A DNA stretch of 64,000 bases, taken from contig CAKRUB010000001.1 of the NCBI GenBank assembly GCA_934402375.1, forward strand, positions 320,100-384,099, in the 5' to 3' direction. The notes under the pieces are model-generated. The model was not told the DNA's origin. It saw only the letters and a list, made by a program, of their open reading frames with translations, and did not search any database. Position 1 is the stretch's first letter. Every line of letters starts with the position of its first letter. This document shows positions 1-9,397 of this stretch, in pieces. The stretch comes from an uncultured Acetatifactor sp. Lineage in GTDB: Bacteria; Bacillota; Clostridia; Lachnospirales; Lachnospiraceae. A program made the translations under genes and the position numbers.

Positions 1-1635
1 TCCGCAGTAGAGGAAACATTTCTGTCAGCATCCTCCGCAAGCTTGACAATCGTTGTTCCAACCTCTGTCTTCAATGCATCCAGTTTACCGGTCTGCGTAT
101 GGATGTTCTCGGAAACCCTGGAAACGGCTTCTGCCTCTGTTCTCAGTCCGTGGAAAGATTGCTCCGTATCCTTCAGCTGTATCTGCTGGCTCGTCACCTG
201 TTCTTCCACTTCCTTCATCTTGTCCACATTGACCTTGGAGTTTGCAATCAGCTCATTGACAACAGAAGAGATTCCCTGCGCCGCATCATTGGAGCCGATC
301 GACAGATTGCGGATTTCCTCCGCCACAACAGCGAAGCCCCTGCCTGCGAATTACTGCTGAGTGCAATGCCCTGTACCAGCCCATTCACATCCGAAACATT
401 CTTCATAATGTTGTCAAACGCGCTGCTGAAATCGGAACTGTTGCTCTGAATACCGCGAATCGATTTCTGAAGCTCCGCAACAATCTGCCTCAGATTGCTC
501 TGAACCTGTTGCAGTCCACGCGCCATATCGCCGACCTCATTATTGTTATTTAATGTCTTCGCATCGAAATCCACCTTCAGATTTCCATCTGCCAGAAGTG
601 CTGTATTCTTTGTCAGTCTGACAATCGGGTTACATATCCTGCTACCGATCACATAGATGGCAGCACTTCCTCCGACAAGGAATAGCAGGCTCAGAAGAAT
701 CAGCCCGATCACCAGCTTGTATGTTCCCGCAAGCGCTGCCTCCTGCTCACCGGTTATTGCGAAGGACCACTGCCCATCCAGAATCGGTGCATATCCGATA
801 AAGTACTTCTTTCCGTCAAAGCTATAGGTATCCACGCCGCTCTCCCCGGCGATCATCTTCCGCTCCACTGCCGCCAGTTCATCATATCTCGCATCAGCAA
901 GGATCGCTTCAACGCCATCTGCCGCCTCTCTGCCCTCACTGTTTGTAATGTCATTCTGGGCATTTTCCACGTCCTCGTAATTTACTGCCGCCATCTTGGT
1001 TCCCGATTGATTGATGACAAAGCAGAAACCATTGTTCTCCACATTAATCTCATTTACCAGATCATTCAGCAGCGAAGCATCCGTCACTCCAGTCAACACT
1101 CCAATCACTTCGCCCTTCGCGCTAAAAATAGGTGCACTGACACAAATCACCATCTTCAGATCAATTCTTGCGAACAGCACATCCGAGATATTGGAGATTC
1201 CTGCCGCAGCCTGTTTGAAGAATGCCCGGTCTCCCGCATTCGCCGTATCACCTGTCGTTGAAATGACATCGCCTACCGCATGTCCGCCTCTCTCATCCAC
1301 ATATCCGACCTGAAAGCGTTCAAAGCCGATTCTCTCCGCTTCCTTGACCAGCACACTCTTCTGGACGCTCCAGTTCATCGTCCTTACGTCCTCTCTGCTG
1401 GCGATGTCCTCCACCTGTGCAATACCTGTGCAATATAGGTATTGATCTGCTGCTCCACCAGCTTAGATGCATCCTCTGAACGGTTACTCATCTCCGCCGA
1501 GACATAGTTCCTCAGAAGCCCGCTCACAGACACGACCGTTATCACCGCGAAAATCATACAGATCACGGCAATCAGCAAAATTGTACTGAGCAGTAACTAT
1601 GTTTTAATTGACTTTTTCTTCCGTTTTGCTGCCAT
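1..1635 (-). pseudogene. Methyl-accepting chemotaxis protein, decayed, runs off left edge
   Basis: The minus strand encodes a receptor: a basic N-terminus, a membrane segment, an extracellular sensor region, a second membrane segment, a HAMP-like region and part of the conserved signalling tip (FAVVAEEIRNLS) continuing to the window edge. The start chosen is ATG at 1635, preceded by AAGGAGAAA. Three lesions are visible. Codon 13 is TAG at 1597-1599, where the context KT-x-LLLS suggests a lysine AAG changed by one base. An 11-bp tandem duplication at 1413-1423/1424-1434 shifts frame, and removing one copy restores the reading INTYIAQVEDIAS exactly. Near 340-352 the frame changes again where SSNSQAG runs straight into GRGFAVVAEE, so much of the first half of the signalling domain appears deleted. 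It is unlikely to yield a receptor. Lesions of three different kinds make sequencing error an unlikely explanation. Confidence 0.88.
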
Positions 1636-1810
1636 ACGCTCTTTCTCCTTCATCTAATGTTTCTTCCCGTTGCCTCCTGCGCATCGCTTTTTGTTGCATA
1701 TGCACATTGTATACAATATTTATCTTACCATAATTAGGATTTTTTAACAAGTCCTATTTACTTTATGTTATACTCATGTAGCAAAAGTATTTACGAAAGC
1801 AGGTGGCATT

Positions 1811-2713
1811 ATGACTCTCCAACAGCTAAAATATGTGATTACCGTTGCCAGCGCGGGAACCATCACGGAAGCGGCAAACGCGCTCTACATCTCCCAGCCG
1901 AGCCTTACGAATTCAATTCACGAATTAGAAAAGGAAATGAATATCACCATCTTTAACAGGACGAACAAAGGAATCAGTCTCTCCAAGGAGGGCGAGATCT
2001 TTTTAGGCTATGCACGACAAATTCTGGAACAGGCTACCATCCTAGAGGATAAATACAAAGGAAACAAGGGTGGAAAAAAACAGTTTTGTGTGTCAACGCA
2101 GCACTACTCCTTTGCCGTCAACGCCTTTGTCGACCTGATCAAGGAATACGGGCAGGATGAATACGATTTCAGCCTGAGAGAAACACAGACCTATGAAATC
2201 ATAGAGGATGTGGCAAGGTTGAAAAGCGAAATCGGTATTCTGTTCTTAAATAATTTCAATGAAATTGTGCTGACAAAGCTTTTTAAATCCCATGATCTGG
2301 AATTTCATACGCTGTTTGTCGCAAAGCCCCATGTATTTATCAGCCGGAGACATCCCCTCGCGGGAAAAAGTCTGATTACCAACGAGGAATTGCAGTCCTA
2401 TCCCTACCTCTCCTTTGAACAGGGAGAACACAACTCCTTTTATTTTTCCGAGGAAATCTTTTCCGCATCCGAGAGGAAGAAAAACATCCGCGTCCGGGAC
2501 AGAGCAACCCTGTTCAATCTCCTGATCGGTCTGAACGGCTATACCGTCTGTAGCGGAGTCATTGATAAGAAATTAAACGGAAAGGACATCATTGCCGTTC
2601 CGCTGGCGGATGAAAGCGATATGCAGATCGGGTATATCACACACCGCAGGGGAATGATAAGCCGGCTGGGTACCTCCTATCTGAATGCATTGCAAAAATA
2701 TCTGAAGCCGTAA
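1811..2713 (+). CDS. LysR-family regulator, probably of methionine synthesis
   Basis: The 300-residue protein begins with a LysR winged helix-turn-helix (MTLQQLKYVITVASAGTITE, residues 1-60, with the typical ISQPSLTNSIHELE recognition region) followed by a substrate-binding effector domain from about residue 90 to the end. Length is normal for the family. A ribosome binding site (GCAGGTGGC) precedes the ATG, and a TATACT -10-like box lies at 1769-1774. The gene stands directly upstream of metE on the same strand, with a MET-box-like palindrome between them. This supports a MetR/MtaR-type role in sensing methionine status, which is inferred from position and site, not from the protein sequence alone. 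Confidence 0.85.
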   Translation: MTLQQLKYVITVASAGTITEAANALYISQPSLTNSIHELEKEMNITIFNRTNKGISLSKEGEIFLGYARQILEQATILEDKYKGNKGGKKQFCVSTQHYSFAVNAFVDLIKEYGQDEYDFSLRETQTYEIIEDVARLKSEIGILFLNNFNEIVLTKLFKSHDLEFHTLFVAKPHVFISRRHPLAGKSLITNEELQSYPYLSFEQGEHNSFYFSEEIFSASERKKNIRVRDRATLFNLLIGLNGYTVCSGVIDKKLNGKDIIAVPLADESDMQIGYITHRRGMISRLGTSYLNALQKYLKP

Positions 2714-2729
2714 TAAAGCGACGAATCCC

Positions 2730-2771
2730 GTGTTGTTTATAGTTTAAAACTATGAACAACACATTTTTTTT
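2730..2771 (+). terminator. Terminator-like hairpin after the LysR gene
   Basis: Arms GTGTTGTT (2730-2737) and AACAACAC (2755-2762) flank the MET-box-like palindrome, giving a stem of about 15 bp with one mismatch (T/G facing), followed by eight T residues at 2764-2771. This is a good Rho-independent terminator for the LysR gene. metE has its own possible -10 (TATACT, 2799-2804). Confidence 0.72.
2738..2754 (+). promoter_or_regulatory. MET-box-like LysR operator upstream of metE
   Basis: The 17-mer TATAGTTTAAAACTATG is a near-perfect dyad and nearly matches the MET-box TATAGTTTsAAACTATA described for MtaR/MetR-type LysR regulators of streptococci. It lies 87 bp before the metE start and 24 bp after the LysR gene. 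It is the core of a longer hairpin (separate entry), so it could serve as operator DNA, terminator RNA, or both. Confidence 0.7.
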
Positions 2772-2841
2772 GTATTATACAGCCCATTTCTGATGCCTTA
2801 TACTGAACCAATAAATTACAAAATATGATCAGGAGGTCATT

Positions 2842-5133
2842 ATGCAGACATCAGTTATCGGTTTTCCCAGAATAGGCGCTTTAAGAGAATTAAAATTTGC
2901 TTCCGAAAAATATTTCAAAGGAGAAATAGCTGCGGAGGCTCTGCAGCAGACAGCGGAAACGCTGAGACAGGCACACTGGGTCACGCAGAAAAACGCAGGA
3001 ATTGATTTCATACCCAGCAATGACTTCTCTTTCTATGACACGTTTCTGGATACTGCGGTATTGTTCGGCATTGTCCCGAAGCGTTATAAGGAATTGAACT
3101 TATCCCCGCTGGACACCTATTTTGCAATGGCCCGTGGTTATCAGGGCACGTCCGGCGACGTAAAGGCACTGGCAATGAAAAAATGGTTCAACACCAACTA
3201 CCACTATATCGTTCCGGAGCTTGAAGACGATACCGACATCCGGCTTTCCGGCGATAAGCTCTGGAAGGAATACGAAGAGGCAAAGGCACTTGGCATCGAG
3301 ACGAAGCCCGTTGTAGCCGGTGCCTATACCCTGTTGAAATTATGCAGATGCACAGGCGAACGCCCCATCTCCGATTTTATCGACGCTACTATCAAGGCTT
3401 ATCAGGAATTGCTCGAAAAATGCAACCGGGATCAGATTGCATGGATACAGTTTGACGAGCCTGCCCTGGTGCGGGATATGGAACAGGCCGATATTGACCT
3501 GTTCCATCAGATCTATGACGCTCTTCTGCCCTGCGCAAAGCAGTGCCATGTTTTATTGCAGACCTACTTCGGGGATGTGCGGGACATCTATCCCGAGCTG
3601 ATAAAAATGCCTTTTGCCGGAATCGGTCTTGATTTTGCGGAGAGCAAAGAGACCTCCTCTCTGATTCAGAAATATGGATTTCCAAAGGATAAGCTGTTGT
3701 TCGCCGGACTCGTCAACGGGAAAAACATCTGGAAGAACCATTACGAGAAGACCTTAAAAACAATAGAGGAATTAATGACCGCCGGAATCCAGACCGTATT
3801 GTCCACCTCCTGCTCCCTTCTCCATGTGCCCTATACCATTAGGCAGGAAAACCGGCTGGCACAGAAATATCTCTCCTATTTCGCCTTTGCGGAGGAAAAG
3901 CTCGCAGAGCTCAGGGAACTGAGTGTTCTTGCCGACAGTAAGGACTACACGGCAGATGCTCTCTACCAGAGCAACCATACGCTTTTCACCGCCGACAGAA
4001 ATTGCAGCCATGCCGGGGTAACGGACAGACTCTCCCATATAACAGAGCGCGACTACATCAGACTGCCCGAGCGGAGCGAACGCCAGAAACTCCAGAAAAA
4101 AGTACTGGGACTGCCGGAGATTCCAACCACAACCATCGGCTCCTTCCCCCAGACAAAGGATGTAAAAGCAAACCGCTCCGCCTTCCGCAAGGGTGAAATA
4201 TCCGAGCAGGAATACAAGGACTTCAACCGCAAAAAAATCGCAGAATGTGTTGCCTGGCAGGAAGAAATCGGTCTTGATGTCCTCGTTCACGGCGAGTACG
4301 AGAGAAACGACATGGTAGAATATTTCGGCGAGGCTCTCGGCGGATTCGTGTTCACGGAAAAGGCTTGGGTACAGTCATACGGCACAAGATGCGTAAAACC
4401 TCCGATCATCTGGGGTGATGTCTACCGCAAAAAGCCGATTACAATCGAATGGTCGGTTTACGCCCAGTCACTGACAAAGAAAATCATGAAAGGAATGCTG
4501 ACCGGCCCTGTGACCATTCTGAACTGGTCGTTCCCCAGAGAGGATATTTCCATCAGGGAATCCATCTCCCAGATCGCGTTAGCCATCCGCGACGAGGTTC
4601 TGGATCTGGAGGCAAACGGCATCCGCATGATCCAGATTGACGAGGCAGCCCTGAGGGAAAAGCTTCCCCTCAGGGAATCCGACTGGCATAAGGAATACCT
4701 TGACTTTGCCATCCCTGCTTTCCGGCTGGCGCACAGCGGTGTAAAACCGGAAACCCAGATTCATACCCATATGTGTTACAGCGAGTTCACGGATATTATC
4801 CCGGCAATCGACGATATGGACGCGGACGTAATTACCTTCGAGGCATCCAGATCCGATTTGCAGATTCTGGATTCCCTGCGCGAGAACCATTTTGAAACAG
4901 AGGTCGGCCCGGGTGTTTATGATATCCACTCTCCCAGAGTTCCCTCTGTGGAAGAAATTGTAAATGCGCTGAACACCATGCTCACCAAAATCAGCCGGGA
5001 CAAGCTGTGGGTAAACCCCGACTGTGGTTTAAAAACCAGAGCAATGCCTGAGACAGACGCAAGCCTTAGAAATATGGTTACAGCTGCAAAGCTGGTCAGG
5101 GAAAAGAGGACTTCGAGCATGCCGCCGACCTGA
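2842..5133 (+). CDS. metE: Cobalamin-independent methionine synthase
   Basis: MetE transfers a methyl group from 5-methyltetrahydrofolate-glutamate to homocysteine, the last step of methionine synthesis, in the cytoplasm. The protein has the N-terminal domain (SVIGFPRIGALRELK start) and the C-terminal catalytic domain (PTTTIGSFPQTKDVK near residue 430; zinc-ligand contexts THMCYSEF and NPDCGLKTR). AGGAGG precedes the ATG. The first 753 residues have the normal length and ending (MVTAAKLVR); the last ten residues (EKRTSSMPPT) are not MetE-like and come from reading out of frame into a truncated metF. All expected catalytic regions are present, so the enzyme is probably active despite the altered tail. 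Confidence 0.93.
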   Translation: MQTSVIGFPRIGALRELKFASEKYFKGEIAAEALQQTAETLRQAHWVTQKNAGIDFIPSNDFSFYDTFLDTAVLFGIVPKRYKELNLSPLDTYFAMARGYQGTSGDVKALAMKKWFNTNYHYIVPELEDDTDIRLSGDKLWKEYEEAKALGIETKPVVAGAYTLLKLCRCTGERPISDFIDATIKAYQELLEKCNRDQIAWIQFDEPALVRDMEQADIDLFHQIYDALLPCAKQCHVLLQTYFGDVRDIYPELIKMPFAGIGLDFAESKETSSLIQKYGFPKDKLLFAGLVNGKNIWKNHYEKTLKTIEELMTAGIQTVLSTSCSLLHVPYTIRQENRLAQKYLSYFAFAEEKLAELRELSVLADSKDYTADALYQSNHTLFTADRNCSHAGVTDRLSHITERDYIRLPERSERQKLQKKVLGLPEIPTTTIGSFPQTKDVKANRSAFRKGEISEQEYKDFNRKKIAECVAWQEEIGLDVLVHGEYERNDMVEYFGEALGGFVFTEKAWVQSYGTRCVKPPIIWGDVYRKKPITIEWSVYAQSLTKKIMKGMLTGPVTILNWSFPREDISIRESISQIALAIRDEVLDLEANGIRMIQIDEAALREKLPLRESDWHKEYLDFAIPAFRLAHSGVKPETQIHTHMCYSEFTDIIPAIDDMDADVITFEASRSDLQILDSLRENHFETEVGPGVYDIHSPRVPSVEEIVNALNTMLTKISRDKLWVNPDCGLKTRAMPETDASLRNMVTAAKLVREKRTSSMPPT

Positions 5134-5612
5134 TCCGGTTTCTGAAGCCGCAGACCGACTTCTGTTTTTTAGGCGCCTGTTACCCGGAATGCCACCCGGA
5201 GTCCGGCAGCAGAATCCGGGAAATGAAGTATCTGAAGGAAAAGGTGGATGCCGGCGCGGAGGTACTGCTGTCGCAGCTATTCTTTGACAACGAACAGTTC
5301 TTCCGCTTCCACGAAAATTGCAGGATCGCAGACATCAATGTCCCGATCATCCCCGGCATCATGCCCGTCATCAATGCCTCACAGATTAAAAGGATGGTAA
5401 CCATGTGCGGTGCTACGTTCCCGGAGCGTTTCCAGAAAATCATCTGCAAATACGAGACAAACAAAGAAGCCCTCTTCGATGCCGGAATGTCCTACGCCTT
5501 AAGCCAGATCATTGACCTGCTCGTAAGCGATATTGACGGAATCCACCTTTACACGATGAATAATCCGTTTGTCGCGCGCAGAATCTGCGAAGGAATCCGC
5601 AATATCATATAG
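5104..5612 (+). pseudogene. metF: 5'-truncated methylenetetrahydrofolate reductase remnant
   Basis: From 5106 to 5612, in a different frame from metE, the DNA reads as the C-terminal half of MetF: EDFEHAADLIRFLK, then GACYPECHPES, a central IPGIMPVINASQ and an HLYTMNNPFVARR ending. MetF reduces methylene-THF to methyl-THF, the methyl donor for MetE. The first half, with the start codon and intergenic region, is missing; metE runs directly into the remnant. The first ATG in this frame is at 5223, which would give 129 residues lacking half of the TIM barrel. A metE-metF order is common in Gram-positive bacteria, so a deletion that fused the two genes out of frame is the simplest reading. Confidence 0.85.
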
Positions 5613-5613
5613 A

Positions 5614-7482
5614 CTACGCATAATATTGTGCCTGTGCGTGCCAGAGCTCATAGTATTTTCCGGTGACATCAGCCACCAGTTCAGCATGGGTGCCCTGTTG
5701 AATAACGGCACCCTCATGGAATACGGCGATCTCATCACAAAACTTGCAGGAGGACAGCCGGTGAGAGATATAGATCGCTGTCTTATCTCCTGCAATCTGA
5801 TCGAACTTGCTGTAAATTTCCGCTTCCGCAACCGGATCGAGTGCAGCGGTCGGCTCATCCAGAATGATGAAAGGTGCATTCTTATAGAGCGCACGTGCAA
5901 TGGCGATCTTCTGCGCTTCACCGCCGGACAAATCCACACCATCCTTATCATAGTCCTTGTAAAGATAGGTCTCCGTCCCGTTTTTCATTCCGGCAAGTCT
6001 GTCGGAAAATCCTGCTTTTTCAAGACAATCAACTACTAGCTCTCTGTCGTAATTGACCCCCGATGCTACGTTTTCTCCCAGCTTCAGTCCGAACAGCTGG
6101 AAGTCCTGAAATACGACGGAAAAGATGTCCATGTATTCCCTATAGTTGTACTTGCGAATGTCAATTCCATTCAGCAGGATTTCACCCTCAGTGGGATCGT
6201 ACAGCCTGCAAAGCAGTTTGATGAAAGTCGTTTTTCCGCTTCCGTTCATGCCCACAACCGCCAGCCGTCTTCCAATTTCAAATTTCATATTGACATTGCG
6301 CAGTACATAGCTTTCGCTGCCCGGATATTTGAAAGATACATTGCGGAACTCCACCTGATATTTCCGGTCACGTCGCTTTTCAACGGTAAGGCTTCCCTGA
6401 TACATATTATTCGGAATATCAAGGAACTCATAGGTCAGCTCAAGGAAAGCGGCATTATTCCGCATATCGCCAAAGGCAGCAACAAGACTTGACATACCGT
6501 TGGAAACCTTCATGATGGAGGCAACATACTGCGTTACCGCACCAAGTCCGAATGCTCCGGCTAATGCCTTTAAACAGACGAACGCATAGACAACACCTGT
6601 AAAAAGAACCGACACCGCATTGCCTGCCGCAGCATACAGCCCTATCGGCCCCCGCGCCACATGTGCGAACACCCCGTTGGAGCCAAAAGTACCCTCCTTG
6701 TTTCGGTTATAACGGTCACACATTTTATCCTGCCGGTAAATCCTGACATCCGGGGCAAGCTCTCTATAACAGCCAAGCCAGCCAAAAAAAGAAAACAGCC
6801 GGTTTGCAAGCGTATGCGAATCTGCGTTTTTGGCATAATAACTACCGGCCTTGTTGCTGAGTGTCGGAGCGATAAAGGTAACTGCCACCATAACAACAAT
6901 CACGCCAATAACGACCCACGGCTCATTCAGAACCGTCAGGGAATCCCCTCTCTCCGGCACTCTGCTGATAAACAGAGAGACCGTCAGGGAAATACCGCCA
7001 AGGATCGTCAAAACAGAGGAACATAACACCTCATAAGATGCAAGCCCCCTGAAAAGCCCCCAACCACCGCCATACATATTCTGACGTATGGTAGACAGAA
7101 GTTCTGCTGTATGGCTGTCATCAAGACTTGCATAATCCATATCCAGCATTTTTTCAGCGAGAATGTTTTCTGCCTTTAACTCCTTCCCGGCATTTTGTGT
7201 TTCCATCCACCGGCTTAAAAGCGCTGAAATCAGTGAAATACCAGCCGCTGCCACAAGCGTGATCAGTACAAGCAGCTGCAGGCGCTCTCTGTTTCTGTTT
7301 CCGGCAAGCTCATTAATGATAAGCGCAGAAAGAAAAATTCCAACATAAGGCGTGAGTGCTGTCCAGACGACATTTACCAGCTGCGATAGAAGCATCTGCG
7401 GATACCGTTTGTAGAACAGTCGAAAAACTCTGTTATTCAGTTTGAATATTTTGCTCCATGACATCCGTTTTTCCCTTTTCAT
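5614..7482 (-). CDS. ABC exporter half-transporter (second of pair)
   Basis: This 622-residue protein has an N-terminal six-helix membrane domain (about residues 20-330) and a C-terminal nucleotide-binding domain with Walker A GMNGSGKTT, signature LSGGEAQKIAIARAL, Walker B FIILDEPTAALD and the H-loop histidine in ISHRL. It starts at ATG 7482, preceded by GGAGAGGG, and overlaps the 3' end of the upstream transporter gene by 50 bp, so the two are translated together. The pair most probably forms a heterodimeric exporter. The cargo is unknown; a LytTR/GHKL system upstream suggests a peptide or antibiotic. It converges on the metF remnant with no terminator seen between. Confidence 0.88.
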   Translation of the reverse strand: MKREKRMSWSKIFKLNNRVFRLFYKRYPQMLLSQLVNVVWTALTPYVGIFLSALIINELAGNRNRERLQLLVLITLVAAAGISLISALLSRWMETQNAGKELKAENILAEKMLDMDYASLDDSHTAELLSTIRQNMYGGGWGLFRGLASYEVLCSSVLTILGGISLTVSLFISRVPERGDSLTVLNEPWVVIGVIVVMVAVTFIAPTLSNKAGSYYAKNADSHTLANRLFSFFGWLGCYRELAPDVRIYRQDKMCDRYNRNKEGTFGSNGVFAHVARGPIGLYAAAGNAVSVLFTGVVYAFVCLKALAGAFGLGAVTQYVASIMKVSNGMSSLVAAFGDMRNNAAFLELTYEFLDIPNNMYQGSLTVEKRRDRKYQVEFRNVSFKYPGSESYVLRNVNMKFEIGRRLAVVGMNGSGKTTFIKLLCRLYDPTEGEILLNGIDIRKYNYREYMDIFSVVFQDFQLFGLKLGENVASGVNYDRELVVDCLEKAGFSDRLAGMKNGTETYLYKDYDKDGVDLSGGEAQKIAIARALYKNAPFIILDEPTAALDPVAEAEIYSKFDQIAGDKTAIYISHRLSSCKFCDEIAVFHEGAVIQQGTHAELVADVTGKYYELWHAQAQYYA

Positions 7483-9298
7483 TCTGTGCGCCCTCTCCTT
7501 CCTTGTAGTATTTGCTCTGAATCTCAAACAGTTTGGCATATCTGCCACCCATTTTCAAAAGCTCTTCATGTGTTCCCTCCTCACCGATCCCGCCATCCGC
7601 GATCATAATGATGCGGTCACAGAAGCGTGTACTAGCAAGGCGATGGGAAATGTAGATAGAGGATTTTCCACTTGTCATCTCATTGTACTTCTGATACATT
7701 TCCGACTCCGCAATGGGATCAAGCGCCGCCGTCGGCTCATCCAGAACAATAAAGGGAGCATCCTTATACAGCGCACGGGCAAGCATCAGGCGCTGCGTTT
7801 CGCCGCCGGAAAGCAGGATCGCATCCTCAAAAACCTCCCGGTTCAGATATGTTTCATAGCCATCCTTCAAGGATTCGATTTTCCTGCGAAGTCCTGCCTT
7901 TTGAATGCACTCCCTGACACGCTCCATATCAATGCCAACATCATCCTGTGTGACATTGGCTGCGATCGTACCGGCAAGGAGCGAGAAGTTTTGAAATACT
8001 GCGGAGAACATCGTATAATAATCCGCGCGGTTAAAGTCCCTGATGTCCTTCCCATCAAGAAGGACACGTCCCTCAGTAGGATCGAGGAAGCCACAGATCA
8101 GCTTGATAAGCGTTGTTTTTCCTGCACCATTCAATCCTACCACGGCAAGCTTTTCGCCAGGGTGGATCGTAAGATTGATATTCGTGAGCGTATTTTTATC
8201 AGCGCCGGGATAACGGAAGGATACCTTTTCCAGTCTGATCTCATATTTTCTGCCTGCTTCCGCCTTGACAGACTCTCCGTCCTCAAATCGGAACGGATCG
8301 GGATATTCCAGACATTCCCGAACCGTGGAAATATCAAGAGATTGCCTGTGAAGCGTATTGAAGCCGCCGAGGATTCCCGTAACCAAGCTTGTAAAGCCTC
8401 CTACCGCACTGAAAAACAGGAGAAACTCTGCCACCCCAAGGTCACTTGTCATTACAAGACCAATCAGGTACATATAGGCAATGCCATTGCGAAGAAAAGC
8501 TAGAACAATATCCGTAATTTTTGCCCACAGATACACGCCCTGTTCCTTCTGCTTAAACATGATATAAGCGTCCATTGCCTTACCATGCAATTCTTCCAGC
8601 CACGGACGCAGACCGAAAATGCGAATATCCTTTGCCGCAGTCAGTCCACTTTCCCTGCGGTTTAGGTATATCATGTGCTTTACATACTCCGCTTCTTCCT
8701 CCCGGTGGCGGTAGCCCCACTCGCTCAGACGTTTACTCACAAGGTATGAGATCACTGTCGTCGCAAGGATCACAAGCATCAAAAACACCTGAAACGAGGA
8801 CAACAGATAAATGTAAGCCGCAAAACCCAGAATATTGGTCGTAAGGTCAGTCAGCGTTCTCCAGATTGCTTCCGTTGCTGCCTCATTGGAATTGACACAG
8901 TCCTGCGATTTTGTATTTAATTTCCAAAATCTGTCATCAAACAGGTTGGGATAGGATGTCGTTGCCGCCTTCCTGTTGAGCAATGTGATTACTTCACACC
9001 GGACGCTGATTCTACCGTACATCGTATTGGCATTGATATACGCCGAACCTCCCGATATAACCACCAAAGCAAGAACGAAAACAAGGATCGTTCCAAGCAA
9101 GTCCGACACAGAAGCCCGCCGTTCCACCACAGAGAGTATGGTCGGGGAAACATACAGATTGATCAGATTATATGCAACCGCAAAGAGTGCGGAAAGCAGA
9201 CTCAGTATAATAACCTTTTTCTCTCCGGTCGTCCATGCGAGCTTTATCATGTACCACGAGTTCTGACCCATGTTATATTTCACTTTTTCTTTTCTCAT
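7433..9298 (-). CDS. ABC exporter half-transporter (first of pair)
   Basis: A 621-residue ABC exporter subunit with a membrane domain (about residues 20-330, beginning WYMIKLAWTTGEKKVIILSL) and a nucleotide-binding domain with Walker A GLNGAGKTT, signature LSGGETQRLMLARAL, Walker B FIVLDEPTAALD and ISHRL. ATG 9298 was chosen because the membrane domain begins shortly after and AGGA lies upstream; an earlier in-frame start at 9373 would add residues from within the terminator hairpin. It overlaps the next exporter gene by 50 bp. It lies downstream of the two-component genes but is separated from them by a terminator, so expression may depend on readthrough. Confidence 0.87.
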   Translation of the reverse strand: MRKEKVKYNMGQNSWYMIKLAWTTGEKKVIILSLLSALFAVAYNLINLYVSPTILSVVERRASVSDLLGTILVFVLALVVISGGSAYINANTMYGRISVRCEVITLLNRKAATTSYPNLFDDRFWKLNTKSQDCVNSNEAATEAIWRTLTDLTTNILGFAAYIYLLSSFQVFLMLVILATTVISYLVSKRLSEWGYRHREEEAEYVKHMIYLNRRESGLTAAKDIRIFGLRPWLEELHGKAMDAYIMFKQKEQGVYLWAKITDIVLAFLRNGIAYMYLIGLVMTSDLGVAEFLLFFSAVGGFTSLVTGILGGFNTLHRQSLDISTVRECLEYPDPFRFEDGESVKAEAGRKYEIRLEKVSFRYPGADKNTLTNINLTIHPGEKLAVVGLNGAGKTTLIKLICGFLDPTEGRVLLDGKDIRDFNRADYYTMFSAVFQNFSLLAGTIAANVTQDDVGIDMERVRECIQKAGLRRKIESLKDGYETYLNREVFEDAILLSGGETQRLMLARALYKDAPFIVLDEPTAALDPIAESEMYQKYNEMTSGKSSIYISHRLASTRFCDRIIMIADGGIGEEGTHEELLKMGGRYAKLFEIQSKYYKEGEGAQNEKGKTDVMEQNIQTE

Positions 9299-9331
9299 GA
9301 AAGCCACCGTCCTTTCTTTGCCCATCCTAGC

Positions 9332-9365
9332 AAAAAAAATCGTCCCCATGTGCTTTTGGGGACGA
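9332..9365 (-). terminator. Rho-independent terminator between kinase and exporter genes
   Basis: Arms TCGTCCCC (9340-9347) and GGGGACGA (9358-9365) form an 8-bp perfect stem; on the minus strand it is followed by eight T (9339-9332). It follows the sensor kinase gene and precedes the exporter genes, so it may limit readthrough into them. Confidence 0.85.
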
Positions 9366-9397
9366 ATCGTCATTCCCGGGTGATGAATCGCAAATTC

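Noticed and set aside
1413..1434. Tandem duplication as a phase-variable switch
   Set aside because: A two-copy 11-bp repeat could revert, but the nonsense codon and the internal deletion in the same gene argue for decay.
2714..2841. SAM riboswitch or T-box before metE
   Set aside because: The 128-bp gap holds only the MET-box hairpin and promoter elements; no conserved riboswitch core is visible. The same is true of the metY leader.
5080..5140. Programmed frameshift joining MetE and MetF
   Set aside because: No slippery heptamer or stimulatory structure is evident, and the first half of MetF is missing, so a frameshift would not give an intact enzyme.
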